DNA from: UMGS1279 sp045536815
GTDB lineage: Bacteria > Bacillota > Clostridia > Oscillospirales > Acutalibacteraceae
NCBI GenBank assembly: GCA_045536815.1
Contig: JAZSOH010000017.1
Span: 6,406 to 70,405, forward strand
DNA length: 64,000 bases
Direction of reading: 5' to 3'
Shown here: piece by piece, positions 8,705 to 17,699 of the stretch
Layout of the letters: the number at the start of each line of letters is the position of its first letter
Position numbering within the stretch: position 1 is the first letter of the stretch
Notes under the pieces: generated by a model
What the model was told of the DNA's origin: nothing
The model's database searches: none
Seen by the model: only the letters and a program-made list of their open reading frames with translations
Position numbers and translations under genes: made by a program

Positions 8705-9055
8705 ATGATTTCTTACGAAACCAGAATAGGCAGCATTTGTCTTTCTAATGAGTATTTTTCAAGAATTATCGGCCGTGCGGTTACCTCTTGTTTCGGTGTT
8801 GCCGGTATGGTTCCTCATGGTGGAAAACAAAAGGTGCTTTCTCTGCTCAAAATCGGTGACCGCCTTGATACAGGCGTTGTCGTTAAAGGAGATTTTTCTT
8901 CAATTTCGGTAGACTTGCACATTGTTGTAAGTTACGGAATGAATATAAACGCAATTGCTAAAAGCATAACTCACAAGGTTAAATATGCAGTTTATGAGGC
9001 AACCGGAATTAAGGTATCTAAGGTTACCATTCGTGTTGACGGCATTAAAGATTAA
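8705..9055 (+). CDS. yloU: Asp23/Gls24 family envelope-stress protein (YloU)
   Basis: A 116-aa Asp23/Gls24-domain protein with the family N-terminus (IRIGSICLSNEYFSRII is the GxIxIxxxVixxIa type) and the central VVSYGMNINAIAKSI segment. Members are abundant cytoplasmic or membrane-associated proteins linked to envelope homeostasis; in Firmicutes this paralogue is almost always encoded directly before fakA, as here (14 bp gap). GGAGG precedes the ATG. Confidence 0.88.
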   Translation: MISYETRIGSICLSNEYFSRIIGRAVTSCFGVAGMVPHGGKQKVLSLLKIGDRLDTGVVVKGDFSSISVDLHIVVSYGMNINAIAKSITHKVKYAVYEATGIKVSKVTIRVDGIKD

Positions 9056-9069
9056 GGAGTGTTTTAGTT

Positions 9070-10755
9070 TTGTTTTCAGGTAATACATTAAGAGACGCTA
9101 TTATCTCAGGTGCTAACAACATTTATAATGAACGTCAGCGCGTGGATGATTTAAACGTTTTCCCTGTTCCCGACGGTGATACAGGTACGAATATGTCAAT
9201 GAGTATAGGCAATGCCGCAAGAGAGCTTTCCAAACATTCTGGTGAGACTGCGGGTGAAATTGCTTCTATTGCCGCTTCTGCTCTACTTCGTGGCGCAAGA
9301 GGTAACTCGGGCGTTATTACTTCTCTATTATTCAGGGGCTTTTCTAAAGGCTTTAAAGATGCTAAGACAGTAACTGCCGAAAATTTGGTTGTTGCTTTAG
9401 AAAAAGGTGTTGAGGCAGCCTATAAAGCCGTTATGAAGCCTACTGAAGGTACAATACTAACAGTTGCAAGGGTTGCTTCTGAAAAGGCTAGAGATGCTTT
9501 TAACGGCGGCGAACAAGATGCTTTAAATATTTTCAAAATCGCTCTTGACGGTGCTAAAGAAGCGCTTGATGACACACCAAATCTTCTTCCTGTTCTTAAA
9601 AAAGCAGGTGTTGTTGATGCAGGTGGACGCGGTATTGTAGTTATTTTTGAGGGTATGCTTTCAGTTTTTGAAAAAGGCGAAATTATCCCTATGGAGAATG
9701 CTCCCGAAGCCCCCAAAACCGAAGATGCATCTGAAAAAAGCGCAGTTGCAGAATTTGAAGATTTTGATATTAACTTCCCCTACTGTACTGAATTTATTGT
9801 TAATAGAAAAGAAGAAAAATCTGAGGATGATGCTAAAAATCTTCGCACATATTTAGAGGGGATTGGCGACTGCGTTGTAGTTGTTGACGATGAAGAAATT
9901 ATTAAGGTTCACGTTCATACCGACCATCCTGGTAAGGCGCTTGAAAAAGCTATTGAATTTGGTATGCTTGTTAACCTTAAAATTGAAAATATGCTTGACC
10001 AAAACGAACGAGCAAAGCATGACTCTAAAAACGCTAAAAACAAGCCTGTAAATAATAGCACAAATACCGAAAAAATTGTAGCAGTAGAAGCTACTAACGA
10101 ATTTGGCTTTGTTTCAGTTTGCGTTGGTGAAGGCTTGGAAGCACTTTTCAAAGACCTTGGTGTTGATACTTTGGTTAGCGGCGGTCAAACCATGAACCCA
10201 AGCACCGATGATATTTTAAAAGCGATTGAACAAACCCCTGCAAAAACGGTTTTTGTTCTTCCTAATAACAAGAATATTATTATGGCGGCAGAACAGGCTG
10301 TTCCTCTTTCTTCAAGAAAGGTTATTGTATTGCCAACCAGAACAATTCCTATGGGAATTTCAGCTATGCTTTCATTCGACCCTGAAATTTCTGATGAGCA
10401 AAATGCTATTCAAATGCAAAATGCATTTTCTGGCGTTTCTACAGGTCAAATCACCTTTGCCGCAAGAGATTCTGATTTTGATGGCTTTAAAATCAAAAAA
10501 GATGACCTAATGGCAATGGAAAACGGCAAAATCACATTTATTGATAACGATATTGAACACTGTGCAGTTAAACTTGCTAAGCAAATGTGTAAAAAGAACG
10601 TTCAGTTCTTAACACTTATCTACGGCGAAAATATTGCCGAAGATGTTGCCGAAAGGGTTGTTTCAGAGCTTGAAGCAAAGCTTGGCAGCAGTGTTGAAAT
10701 AACTTTAATAAACGGCGGCCAACCGGTATATTACTTTATCATTTCGGCCGAATAG
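9070..10755 (+). CDS. fakA: DAK2-domain fatty acid kinase subunit FakA (YloV)
   Basis: ATP-binding subunit of the fatty acid kinase that phosphorylates FakB-bound exogenous fatty acids for phospholipid synthesis. The 561-aa protein begins with a DhaL-like domain, whose metal-binding FPVPDGDTGTNMSMS lies at residues 31-45, and ends with the FakB-interacting region (VVSELEAKLGSSVEITLINGGQPVYYFI). The start is TTG at 9070 behind AAGGAG. The order yloU-fakA-recG is conserved across Firmicutes. No fakB (DegV) gene is in the window. Confidence 0.92.
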   Translation: MFSGNTLRDAIISGANNIYNERQRVDDLNVFPVPDGDTGTNMSMSIGNAARELSKHSGETAGEIASIAASALLRGARGNSGVITSLLFRGFSKGFKDAKTVTAENLVVALEKGVEAAYKAVMKPTEGTILTVARVASEKARDAFNGGEQDALNIFKIALDGAKEALDDTPNLLPVLKKAGVVDAGGRGIVVIFEGMLSVFEKGEIIPMENAPEAPKTEDASEKSAVAEFEDFDINFPYCTEFIVNRKEEKSEDDAKNLRTYLEGIGDCVVVVDDEEIIKVHVHTDHPGKALEKAIEFGMLVNLKIENMLDQNERAKHDSKNAKNKPVNNSTNTEKIVAVEATNEFGFVSVCVGEGLEALFKDLGVDTLVSGGQTMNPSTDDILKAIEQTPAKTVFVLPNNKNIIMAAEQAVPLSSRKVIVLPTRTIPMGISAMLSFDPEISDEQNAIQMQNAFSGVSTGQITFAARDSDFDGFKIKKDDLMAMENGKITFIDNDIEHCAVKLAKQMCKKNVQFLTLIYGENIAEDVAERVVSELEAKLGSSVEITLINGGQPVYYFIISAE

Positions 10756-10763
10756 GTAAAACT

Positions 10764-12806
10764 ATGTCTGAACTTTTAAGAGATATTAAGTACATTAAAG
10801 GTATAGGCGAAAAAAGGGCTCAACTTTTAAATAAAAGGTTGGGCCTTTTTACATTGGAAGATTTGGTGAACTTTTTTCCAAGAAGCTATATAGACCTATC
10901 AAATCCCATTAAGATTTGCGACATTCCTATGAACGAACAGGTTTGTATTAAAGCAAAAATTGCAACAGAAATTGAGGAAAAGGTTACATATAATAAAAAG
11001 ATTACAACATATACCTTTTATATTTACGACCGTACAGGTCAAATTAGGGTTGTTATTTTTAATAACAAATATCTTGCAAATAGTTTAGAAAAGGACAAGG
11101 AGTATCTTTTTTACGGCAAGGTTAAATGGAATGGCGTTTATAGAGAGCTTTCTTCTCCCGAAATCAGAAACATAGACGATGCTAAAATTTGTCCTGTTTA
11201 TAAGTCTACATCAAATCTTTCTTCAAAGGTTATAGAAAGAATTATGCCAAACGCTTTAGCCCTACTTGAAGATGATGATTTTATTCCTAAAAAAATTATA
11301 GACAGATTTTCTCTTCTTACCCATCTTGAAGCGATGAAGCAAATTCATTTTCCAACAAATAGGGATATGCTAAATAAAGCCCTTCACCGACTTGCCTTTG
11401 AGGAACTGTTTTTGCTTCGTCTAGGTTTTAATAGACTTAAAAACCGCAATCGAGGTTTAGGTGCACCTTCTCTTTCTCCGCTTAAAAAAGAAGACTACAC
11501 TTCCCTTTTTCCATTTGAACTCACTAAAGCACAGCAGCGTGTTATAAATGAATGCCTCAGGGATATGACCAAGCGCGTACCTATGAATAGACTTGTTCAA
11601 GGCGATGTAGGTTCGGGCAAAACCGCTGTGGCGGCGGCGCTATGCTATACGGCATATAAAAATGGATATATGAGCGTAATGCTTGCTCCCACCGAGATTT
11701 TAGCAACCCAGCACTTTGAAACACTTTCAAAATTCTTAGGTAAAGAAAATTTAAATATATCTCTTTTAACAGGTTCTCTCACTGCGAAATCCAAAAAGCA
11801 GCTTAAAAAGGATATTTTAGACGGCAAGGTAAATATTCTTGTTGCAACACATGCCGTTTTAACCGATGATACCATACTTCCCAACACCGCCCTTGTTATA
11901 ACCGATGAGCAACATAGATTTGGCGTTTCTCAACGAGCTACACTAAGCCAAAAAGCCAATTCGCCACACACGCTTGTTATGTCGGCGACTCCCATTCCAA
12001 GAACTATGGGGCTTATTATTTACGGCGATTTGGATATAAGCATTATTGATGAGCTTCCAAAAGGAAGAATTCCTATAAACAGTTACTATGTTGGCGACGA
12101 TAAACGAAGCCGCGCACTAAACTTCGTTAAAAAGCATCTCGATAGCGGATATCAAGGTTATATTGTTTGCCCTATGATTGAAGAAAATGAGGAATTTGAT
12201 GAAGTAAAATCGGCAACGGGTTATTTTAACGAACTTAAATGTGGCATTTTTAAAAACTATCCCATCGGTCTTTTACACGGTAAAATGAAACCAAAAGATA
12301 AAGAAGCCGTTATGCAGGATTTTGTTAATAATAAACTTAAATTGCTAGTTTCGACTACGGTTATTGAGGTTGGCGTAGATGTACCAAACGCGGTTATTAT
12401 GGTAATAGAAAATGCCGAAAGGTTTGGTCTTTCTCAGCTTCATCAGTTAAGGGGTAGAATTGGCAGAGGAAATGTAGAATCCACCTGTATTTTTATATCA
12501 AACACAAAAAATGAAAATACTGAAAAAAGGCTTGAGACTATTTGCTCTACCACAGACGGCTTTAAAATTGCCGAAGCCGACCTTTTGCTTAGAGGTCCGG
12601 GAAATTTTCTTGGCAAAAAACAACATGGTCTGCCCGATTTGAAATTTGCAGAATATATTAGCAATTCTAAAATATTCAATGAAGTAACTTCTGCCGCCGA
12701 CCTTGTTTTCGAAAAGAAAATAACTTTAAGTAATGAGGAAGATTCTTCCCTAACTCTTGCTGTTAATAAACTCTTTTCTGCAGATAAAAACATAGAATTC
12801 AACTAA
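10764..12806 (+). CDS. recG: ATP-dependent DNA helicase RecG
   Basis: Branch-migration helicase that remodels stalled forks and Holliday junctions. The 680-aa protein has the N-terminal HhH-like start (IKYIKGIGEKRAQLLNKRLG), an OB-fold wedge domain, Walker A GDVGSGKT about residue 285, DEQH box (TDEQHRFGVSQR), SATPIPRT motif III, and the C-terminal QLHQLRGRIGRG motif VI. Full length for the family. It lies 8 bp after fakA with no separate promoter. Confidence 0.96.
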   Translation: MSELLRDIKYIKGIGEKRAQLLNKRLGLFTLEDLVNFFPRSYIDLSNPIKICDIPMNEQVCIKAKIATEIEEKVTYNKKITTYTFYIYDRTGQIRVVIFNNKYLANSLEKDKEYLFYGKVKWNGVYRELSSPEIRNIDDAKICPVYKSTSNLSSKVIERIMPNALALLEDDDFIPKKIIDRFSLLTHLEAMKQIHFPTNRDMLNKALHRLAFEELFLLRLGFNRLKNRNRGLGAPSLSPLKKEDYTSLFPFELTKAQQRVINECLRDMTKRVPMNRLVQGDVGSGKTAVAAALCYTAYKNGYMSVMLAPTEILATQHFETLSKFLGKENLNISLLTGSLTAKSKKQLKKDILDGKVNILVATHAVLTDDTILPNTALVITDEQHRFGVSQRATLSQKANSPHTLVMSATPIPRTMGLIIYGDLDISIIDELPKGRIPINSYYVGDDKRSRALNFVKKHLDSGYQGYIVCPMIEENEEFDEVKSATGYFNELKCGIFKNYPIGLLHGKMKPKDKEAVMQDFVNNKLKLLVSTTVIEVGVDVPNAVIMVIENAERFGLSQLHQLRGRIGRGNVESTCIFISNTKNENTEKRLETICSTTDGFKIAEADLLLRGPGNFLGKKQHGLPDLKFAEYISNSKIFNEVTSAADLVFEKKITLSNEEDSSLTLAVNKLFSADKNIEFN

Positions 12807-12807
12807 T

Positions 12808-12835
12808 ATGCATATTTTATGCATAAATTATGCAT
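12808..12835. promoter_or_regulatory. Three ATGCAT palindromes at exact 11-bp phase, candidate operator
   Basis: ATGCAT occurs at 12808-12813, 12819-12824 and 12830-12835, each within TATGCATA-like context. The spacing of one helical turn puts all three on the same DNA face, as for cooperative repressor binding. It begins immediately after the recG stop and lies 90 bp upstream of the amino acid importer promoter. Resembles degenerate ARG-box half sites, but the 5-bp gap does not fit ArgR exactly. Confidence 0.4.
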
Positions 12836-12924
12836 ACTTATTCGTCAAAATGTATAGTTTTGCATATAAAATAGTTGTTTTCTTGCATTTATTCACCAAA
12901 GTTAAATTTTTATTCAAAAAAGAC

Positions 12925-12953
12925 TTGAATTATTATGCACATTATGTTAGAAT
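12925..12953 (+). promoter_or_regulatory. sigma-A type promoter for the amino acid ABC importer
   Basis: TTGAAT (12925-12930), 17-bp spacer, TAGAAT (12948-12953), about 40 bp before the binding-protein start. Confidence 0.6.
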
Positions 12954-12992
12954 AGCAACATCAAAAATAAAACTTCTTTGGAGGAAACAAAA

Positions 12993-13727
12993 ATGAAAAA
13001 ACTAATTACACTAATTCTTGCACTTATGTTGGTTGTAACCTGTTTTGCAGGTTGCGGCAAAAAAGAAACACTTGTTATGGGTACCGAAGCATTCTTCCCC
13101 CCTTACGAATATGTTGACGATAACGGCGACATAATTGGTATTGACGTTGAGATTGCTAAGGCTGTTGCCGAAAAACTTGGCGTAGAACTTGAAATCAAAG
13201 ATATGAAGTTTGATTCACTTCTTACTGCAGTTGAAGGTGGCTCTATTGATTTTGCCCTTGCAGGTATCACAGTTACCGATGAGCGTAAGCTTTCTGTAGA
13301 CTTCTCTGATACATACGCAACCGGTATTCAGGTTGTTATTGTTAAAAATGATTCTACAATCAAAACTATTGACGACCTTAAGGGTAAGAAAATTGGCGTT
13401 CAAGCAGGTACTACCGGCGACATCTACTGCACAGATGACTTTGGTCAGGAAAATGTTAAGCAGTATGAAAATGGTGCTTTAGCGGTTGCTGCTCTTAACA
13501 ACGGTCAGGTTGACTGCGTTGTTATCGACAATGAACCCGCTAAAAACTTTGTAAAGGCTAACGAAGGTCTTAAGATTCTTGAAACAGAATATGCTGTTGA
13601 AGACTATGCAGCAGCTATTTCAAAGGATAATACCGAGCTTACAAAGAACTTTAATAAAGCACTTAAAGAACTTAAAGATAGCGGCGAGCTTGCAAAAATC
13701 ATCAACAAGTATATCCCCGCAGAATAA
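12993..13727 (+). CDS. Polar amino acid ABC transporter, substrate-binding lipoprotein
   Basis: Family-3 solute-binding protein of 244 aa. A signal peptide ends in CFAGC (lipid-modified Cys), followed by the family-3 signatures GTEAFFPPYEYVDDNGDIIGIDVEIAKAVA-type start, the central DFALAGITVTDERK, and GKKIGVQAGTTGD. It delivers an amino acid such as cystine, arginine or glutamine to the permease encoded next. The ATG at 12993 is chosen because GGAGG lies 7 bases upstream; an in-frame TTG at 12978 overlaps that site. Confidence 0.92.
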   Translation: MKKLITLILALMLVVTCFAGCGKKETLVMGTEAFFPPYEYVDDNGDIIGIDVEIAKAVAEKLGVELEIKDMKFDSLLTAVEGGSIDFALAGITVTDERKLSVDFSDTYATGIQVVIVKNDSTIKTIDDLKGKKIGVQAGTTGDIYCTDDFGQENVKQYENGALAVAALNNGQVDCVVIDNEPAKNFVKANEGLKILETEYAVEDYAAAISKDNTELTKNFNKALKELKDSGELAKIINKYIPAE

Positions 13728-13763
13728 TATATAAACAAACATTTTTTCTCACTCACACTGAAG

Positions 13764-13789
13764 GCAGGGCGACCGAACTGTTGCCCTGC
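13764..13789 (+). terminator. Intra-operon stem-loop between binding protein and permease
   Basis: GCAGGGC (13764-13770) pairs with GCCCTGC (13783-13789), followed only by TTTAAG. The weak T tract suggests partial termination or 3'-end protection of the binding-protein mRNA, a common way to express the binding protein above the permease. Confidence 0.55.
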
Positions 13790-13828
13790 TTTAAGTTGTG
13801 TTTTGGCTTAAAAGGACGGTTTTTTAAT

Positions 13829-14605
13829 TTGACTATTTTAAATTTTGCCGATTGGCTTGCTTCCGCTCCTCAGTGGTTGCTTTCGCTTCCCGACTGGTTG
13901 CAAAAATTCTTTTTTCAACTTTATCAAACATTTATTTATCAAAACCGTTGGAAATTTTTCACAAACGGTTTGAAAATCACATTTATAGTTACTATAGGTG
14001 CGCTTTTAATTGGTGTTGTTATCGGTTTGCTTATTGCAGTTATTCGTACAACTCATGATTCTTATGTTAAAAAGCCGCCTCTTATTCTAAGGCTAATAAA
14101 TGCTTTTTGTAACCTTTATTTAACAGTTATACGCGGTACACCAATGATGGTACAGCTTCTCATTATGGGCTTCGTTATTATGGTACCGAAAACCGATACG
14201 GGTAGTATTATATGCGGTATTGTAACGCTTGGTATTAACTCGGGCGCCTATGTTGCCGAAATCGCACGTTCTGGTCTTATGTCGGTTAGTAAAGGGCAAA
14301 CCGAAGCAGGTCGTTCACTAGGGCTGAATTATCGCCAAACTATGTGGTATATTGTTATTCCACAAGCTATTAAAAACATTTTACCCGCCCTTGGTAACGA
14401 GATGATAACCCTTTTAAAAGATACTTCCTTAGTATCGGTTATCGCTCTTCGCGACGTTACTAAACAAGCTCAAAACATCGTTAGCAAAACCTATGAGCCT
14501 TATATTCCCTATATTTCTCTTGCAATAATTTATCTTGTAATTGTTATTGTTTTGACTAAGCTTTTAGGTATTTTGGAGAGGAGGCTTAGAAAGAGTGAAC
14601 GATAA
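13829..14605 (+). CDS. Polar amino acid ABC transporter, permease
   Basis: Inner-membrane subunit of the HisMQ/GlnP family (about 258 aa). Several hydrophobic segments are visible (for example ITFIVTIGALLIGVVIGLLI), with the conserved VIRGTPMMVQLL and the ATPase-coupling EAA motif EAGRSLGLNYRQTMWYIVIPQAI near the middle. I use the TTG at 13829 because AAAGGACGG lies upstream; the frame is open further upstream from 13781, but that would run through the intergenic stem-loop. The gene end overlaps the ATPase start by 11 bp. Confidence 0.9.
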   Translation: MTILNFADWLASAPQWLLSLPDWLQKFFFQLYQTFIYQNRWKFFTNGLKITFIVTIGALLIGVVIGLLIAVIRTTHDSYVKKPPLILRLINAFCNLYLTVIRGTPMMVQLLIMGFVIMVPKTDTGSIICGIVTLGINSGAYVAEIARSGLMSVSKGQTEAGRSLGLNYRQTMWYIVIPQAIKNILPALGNEMITLLKDTSLVSVIALRDVTKQAQNIVSKTYEPYIPYISLAIIYLVIVIVLTKLLGILERRLRKSER

Positions 14606-15335
14606 TAATGTAATTATAAAGGTAGAAAATCTTCAAAAATCTTTTGGTGAAATCGGCGTTCTAAAAGGCGTTGATGCCGAGATTTCAAAGGGCGACGTTG
14701 TTGTTGTTATCGGACCTTCGGGTTCGGGAAAATCCACCTTTCTACGCACCCTTAACCTATTAGAACAACCCACAGGCGGAAAAATTTGGTTTGAAGGTGT
14801 TGATATTACCGATTCCAAAACCGATATAAACATTCACCGTCAAAAGATGGGAATGGTTTTCCAACAGTTTAATCTCTTCCCCCATATGACAGTTCTAAGA
14901 AATATGACTTTGGCTCCAATGAAGCTTCTTGGTAAATCTAAAGAAGAAGCCGAAGAAACCGCAATGACTCTTCTCGGAAAGGTCGGCCTTGCAGATAGAG
15001 CAAACTCATATCCAAGTCAGCTTTCGGGCGGCCAAAAACAGCGTGTTGCCATTGTTAGGGCGCTTTGTATGAACCCTGAGGTTATGCTTTTTGACGAACC
15101 CACCTCGGCCCTTGACCCCGAAATGGTTGGTGAGGTTTTAGACGTTATGAAAGAACTCGCCAACGACGGTATGACCATGGTGGTTGTAACTCACGAAATG
15201 GGCTTTGCAAAAGAGGTTGCTTCTAAGGTGGTTTTCATTGATGAAGGCATTATTATGGAAGAGGCCGAGCCTAAGGAATTCTTTGAAACCCCAAAAAACG
15301 AAAGGCTTAAATCCTTCCTATCAAAAGTTTTATAA
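14595..15335 (+). CDS. Polar amino acid ABC transporter, ATP-binding protein
   Basis: GlnQ/HisP-type ATPase, 246 aa: Walker A GPSGSGKST at about residue 38, Q loop FQQFNLFPHMTVL, signature LSGGQKQRV, Walker B VMLFDEPTSALDP, and the H-loop VVTHEMGFA. It powers the import by the preceding permease. The start is GTG at 14595 with GGAGAGGAGG inside the end of the permease gene, so the two are translationally coupled. A strong terminator follows. Confidence 0.95.
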   Translation: MNDNNVIIKVENLQKSFGEIGVLKGVDAEISKGDVVVVIGPSGSGKSTFLRTLNLLEQPTGGKIWFEGVDITDSKTDINIHRQKMGMVFQQFNLFPHMTVLRNMTLAPMKLLGKSKEEAEETAMTLLGKVGLADRANSYPSQLSGGQKQRVAIVRALCMNPEVMLFDEPTSALDPEMVGEVLDVMKELANDGMTMVVVTHEMGFAKEVASKVVFIDEGIIMEEAEPKEFFETPKNERLKSFLSKVL

Positions 15336-15341
15336 AATAGT

Positions 15342-15371
15342 AAAAGCACTGAAAAAATCAGTGCTTTTTTT
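15342..15371 (+). terminator. Rho-independent terminator of the amino acid importer operon
   Basis: AAAAGCACTGA pairs with TCAGTGCTTTT across a 5-base A loop, followed by a run of T. Confidence 0.85.
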
Positions 15372-15374
15372 ATT

Positions 15375-15399
15375 TTAAGAGTTCGAGTCCCTTACATTA
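15375..15399. repeat. T-loop-like repeat element GTTCGAGTCCCTTACAT
   Basis: Resembles the repeats at 17707-17735 and 18003-18033 (GTTCGAACCCTTACAT). A weaker relative, GTTCGAACTCCTGCAGAT, is at 15486. It lies just outside the 3' end of the glgB unit. Confidence 0.4.
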
Positions 15400-15403
15400 T
15401 AAA

Positions 15404-15439
15404 AAATTAAGAGGTCTACAAAAGTAGACCTCTTAATTT
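15404..15439. terminator. Perfect 16-bp stem-loop, probable terminator (mainly minus strand)
   Basis: A 16-bp inverted repeat (15404-15419 with 15424-15439) with an AAAA loop. On the minus strand it is followed by TTTTTT, so it can end glgB transcription, 140 bp after that gene's stop. Confidence 0.7.
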
Positions 15440-15577
15440 GAAAAGGTTGTACGAATTAAAAGCAGTTTAATTTTTTTAGCTATATGTTCGAACTCCTGCA
15501 GATTTCACAAAGTCGTTCTCTTATAAAATCAAAACACTTATGTATTAAACGAGTTTTATACCGGTGTTTTTGCCTTT

Positions 15578-17578
15578 TTACTTTTCTTTCTTCAAGATAA
15601 TGGCGGTTCTGTTAGGCAGATAGCATTTAAAACCCACCCAACCGATAGGTGTGGTAAAGGTTTTGTATTGAACGGAGGTGTCAACACGGGAAAAACCTCC
15701 AAACTGTCCGTCATCTGAGGAAAGAACAACATTATATGTACCTTCTTTTCCCACAGGCACAAAATATCCGTCAAATGATTTTGTCGGGTGAAAATTGAAG
15801 ATAAACACAGTATCTCCCTTAGTATAGATAAGTACCTTATCATCTTGATGAAGCCATCTATTTTCGGCCGATAAAGTAAGCGTGTCTTCTTCCTTAAGCA
15901 GTTTTATCATAGCCTTATCAAAATCATTAAGCTCTCTGTATCTTAGATCGGGGTTATCAACGAGGCTCCACTGTCTGCGGCAGTAATGGTAGCTCCAGCC
16001 GTTGCCCTCACGCGGAAAATCTATCCACTCAGGATGACCAAACTCATTTCCCATAAAATTAAGATATCCTTCTCCTGCCAAGGAAGCAGTAATAAGTCGT
16101 ATCATCTTATGAAGCGCGATACCTCTGTCTATTACAAGATTTCCGCCGAATTTATTCATACCGGTATACATCTGAGCATCGCAAAGTCTGAACATTATGG
16201 TCTTATCCCCGACTAATGCCTGGTCGTGAGACTCACAGTAGCCTATATTCTTTTCCTGTATGCGACGTGAGGTAAGCTCATACCACAGTTTGCCAATATC
16301 CCAGTCATCGTCGGTACATTCTTTGATGGTTTTTATCCACAAATCAGGCACACCCATAGAAAGACGGTAATCAAAGCCAATGCCGCCATCCTGTATAGGA
16401 ATACACATCCCAGGCATACCCGACATATCCTCTGCTATTGTAATTGCGTGAGGATTTATTTCGTGGATTAACTCATTTGCCAACTGTAAATATGTAACCG
16501 CATCCGTATCGGTGTTCATGGAAAAATACATAGTATAATTAGTAAATGCACTTCCCAAGCCGTGGTCGTGATAAAGCATAGAGGTTACACCGTCGAAACG
16601 GAAACCGTCAAAATGGAAAACTTCCATCCAATATTTAAGATTTGAAAGTAAAAAATGCAATACTTCATTCTTGGAGTAATTAAAAAGCTTAGTTCCCCAG
16701 GCACTGTGATTACCCTTTTCCCCATCGTGGAAGAACTGGTATACCGTGCCGTCAAACTCGTTAAGTCCCTCGTTGGTATTCTTTACCGCGTGAGAATGCA
16801 CAACATCCAGCAAAACGGCAATACCCATTTCGTGAGCTGTATTTATGAGCTCTTTTAATTCTTTGCTGTTGCCATAACGTGAAGAGGCGGCGAAAAAGTT
16901 AGAAACCTGATACCCAAATGAGCCATAATATGGATGCTCCATAATAGCCATTATCTGTATGGTATTATATCCCAATTCTTTAATTCTCGGTAAGATATTT
17001 TCGGTGAATTCGCGATATGTACCGATAGCACCCTTTTCCTGCGCCATACCTATATGACATTCATAAATAAACGGTGTCTTTTGTGGCACAAAGTTTTTAT
17101 CCGTCCAAGGAAATTCCTCATATGTATCTTCTATTTCGGCACACCATAAATATGTTTGAGGGTCTTGAACAACGCGAGTAGCATAAATAGGAATGCGGCG
17201 CAGTATCCGCCCCGAGTTTATAACAATAGCTTGCACCTTTTGCCCAATTTTAAGTGTATTTTTACCCTTAAGATGCACTTCGAAAATACCGTTCTCAAGC
17301 TTGGTCATAGGGCAACTTTCAATATCCCAATTATTAAAATCACCTGTGAGGTACATTTCATCGGCGGCGGGTGCCCACTCTCTGTAAACCCAGCCGGTGC
17401 GAGTGCGGTGAAAACCAAAATACTTATAACCATTAGCAAAATTTTTTATCTTTTTGCAGTTGATTAAAAGATTTTTCCTTTTGCTTAGGTAAAGTTCTGT
17501 TCTCAAATCCAAATCCTTTTCAAAGGGTTTTAAATAAGGGTCTATTTCCAAAATTCTATTTTTTGTGCACACGCTCAT
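15578..17578 (-). CDS. glgB: 1,4-alpha-glucan branching enzyme, eukaryote-like GH13_8 type
   Basis: Forms alpha-1,6 branches in glycogen. The 666-aa protein has an N-terminal CBM48-like domain (WVYREWAPAADEMYLTGDFN), then a GH13 barrel: VLLDVVHSH (region I), nucleophile Asp in FDGFRFDGVTSML (about 329), acid/base Glu in ITIAEDMSGMPG (about 383), and Asp in CESHDQALVGDK (about 451). HIGMAQEKGAIGTYREF and GNEFGHPEWIDFPREGN resemble eukaryotic and Bacteroidetes-type branching enzymes more than classical bacterial GlgB (GH13_9). The ATG at 17578 has GGGGG 6 bases upstream; an ATG at 17596 lacks a site. No glgACDP genes adjoin, and T-loop-like repeats flank the gene on both sides, so acquisition as a single unit is possible. 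Confidence 0.92.
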   Translation of the reverse strand: MSVCTKNRILEIDPYLKPFEKDLDLRTELYLSKRKNLLINCKKIKNFANGYKYFGFHRTRTGWVYREWAPAADEMYLTGDFNNWDIESCPMTKLENGIFEVHLKGKNTLKIGQKVQAIVINSGRILRRIPIYATRVVQDPQTYLWCAEIEDTYEEFPWTDKNFVPQKTPFIYECHIGMAQEKGAIGTYREFTENILPRIKELGYNTIQIMAIMEHPYYGSFGYQVSNFFAASSRYGNSKELKELINTAHEMGIAVLLDVVHSHAVKNTNEGLNEFDGTVYQFFHDGEKGNHSAWGTKLFNYSKNEVLHFLLSNLKYWMEVFHFDGFRFDGVTSMLYHDHGLGSAFTNYTMYFSMNTDTDAVTYLQLANELIHEINPHAITIAEDMSGMPGMCIPIQDGGIGFDYRLSMGVPDLWIKTIKECTDDDWDIGKLWYELTSRRIQEKNIGYCESHDQALVGDKTIMFRLCDAQMYTGMNKFGGNLVIDRGIALHKMIRLITASLAGEGYLNFMGNEFGHPEWIDFPREGNGWSYHYCRRQWSLVDNPDLRYRELNDFDKAMIKLLKEEDTLTLSAENRWLHQDDKVLIYTKGDTVFIFNFHPTKSFDGYFVPVGKEGTYNVVLSSDDGQFGGFSRVDTSVQYKTFTTPIGWVGFKCYLPNRTAIILKKEK

Positions 17579-17600
17579 TTTAATCCCCCGTTTCATTATT

Positions 17601-17630
17601 ATTATAACATATATTGGTAATGAATATCAA
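17601..17630 (-). promoter_or_regulatory. Candidate sigma-A promoter for glgB
   Basis: On the minus strand TTGATA (17625-17630) and TATAAT (17601-17606) are separated by 18 bp. Confidence 0.5.
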
Positions 17631-17699
17631 TAAAATTTACATATTTCTATAAACTAAATTAAGCAAAAAACATAAGAAAAAGGGTCGCACAAAATTGAT

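Noticed and set aside
12808..12996. Small open frame (62 codons) between recG and the importer
   Set aside because: It overlaps the promoter and the binding-protein start, lacks a ribosome binding site and has low-complexity composition.
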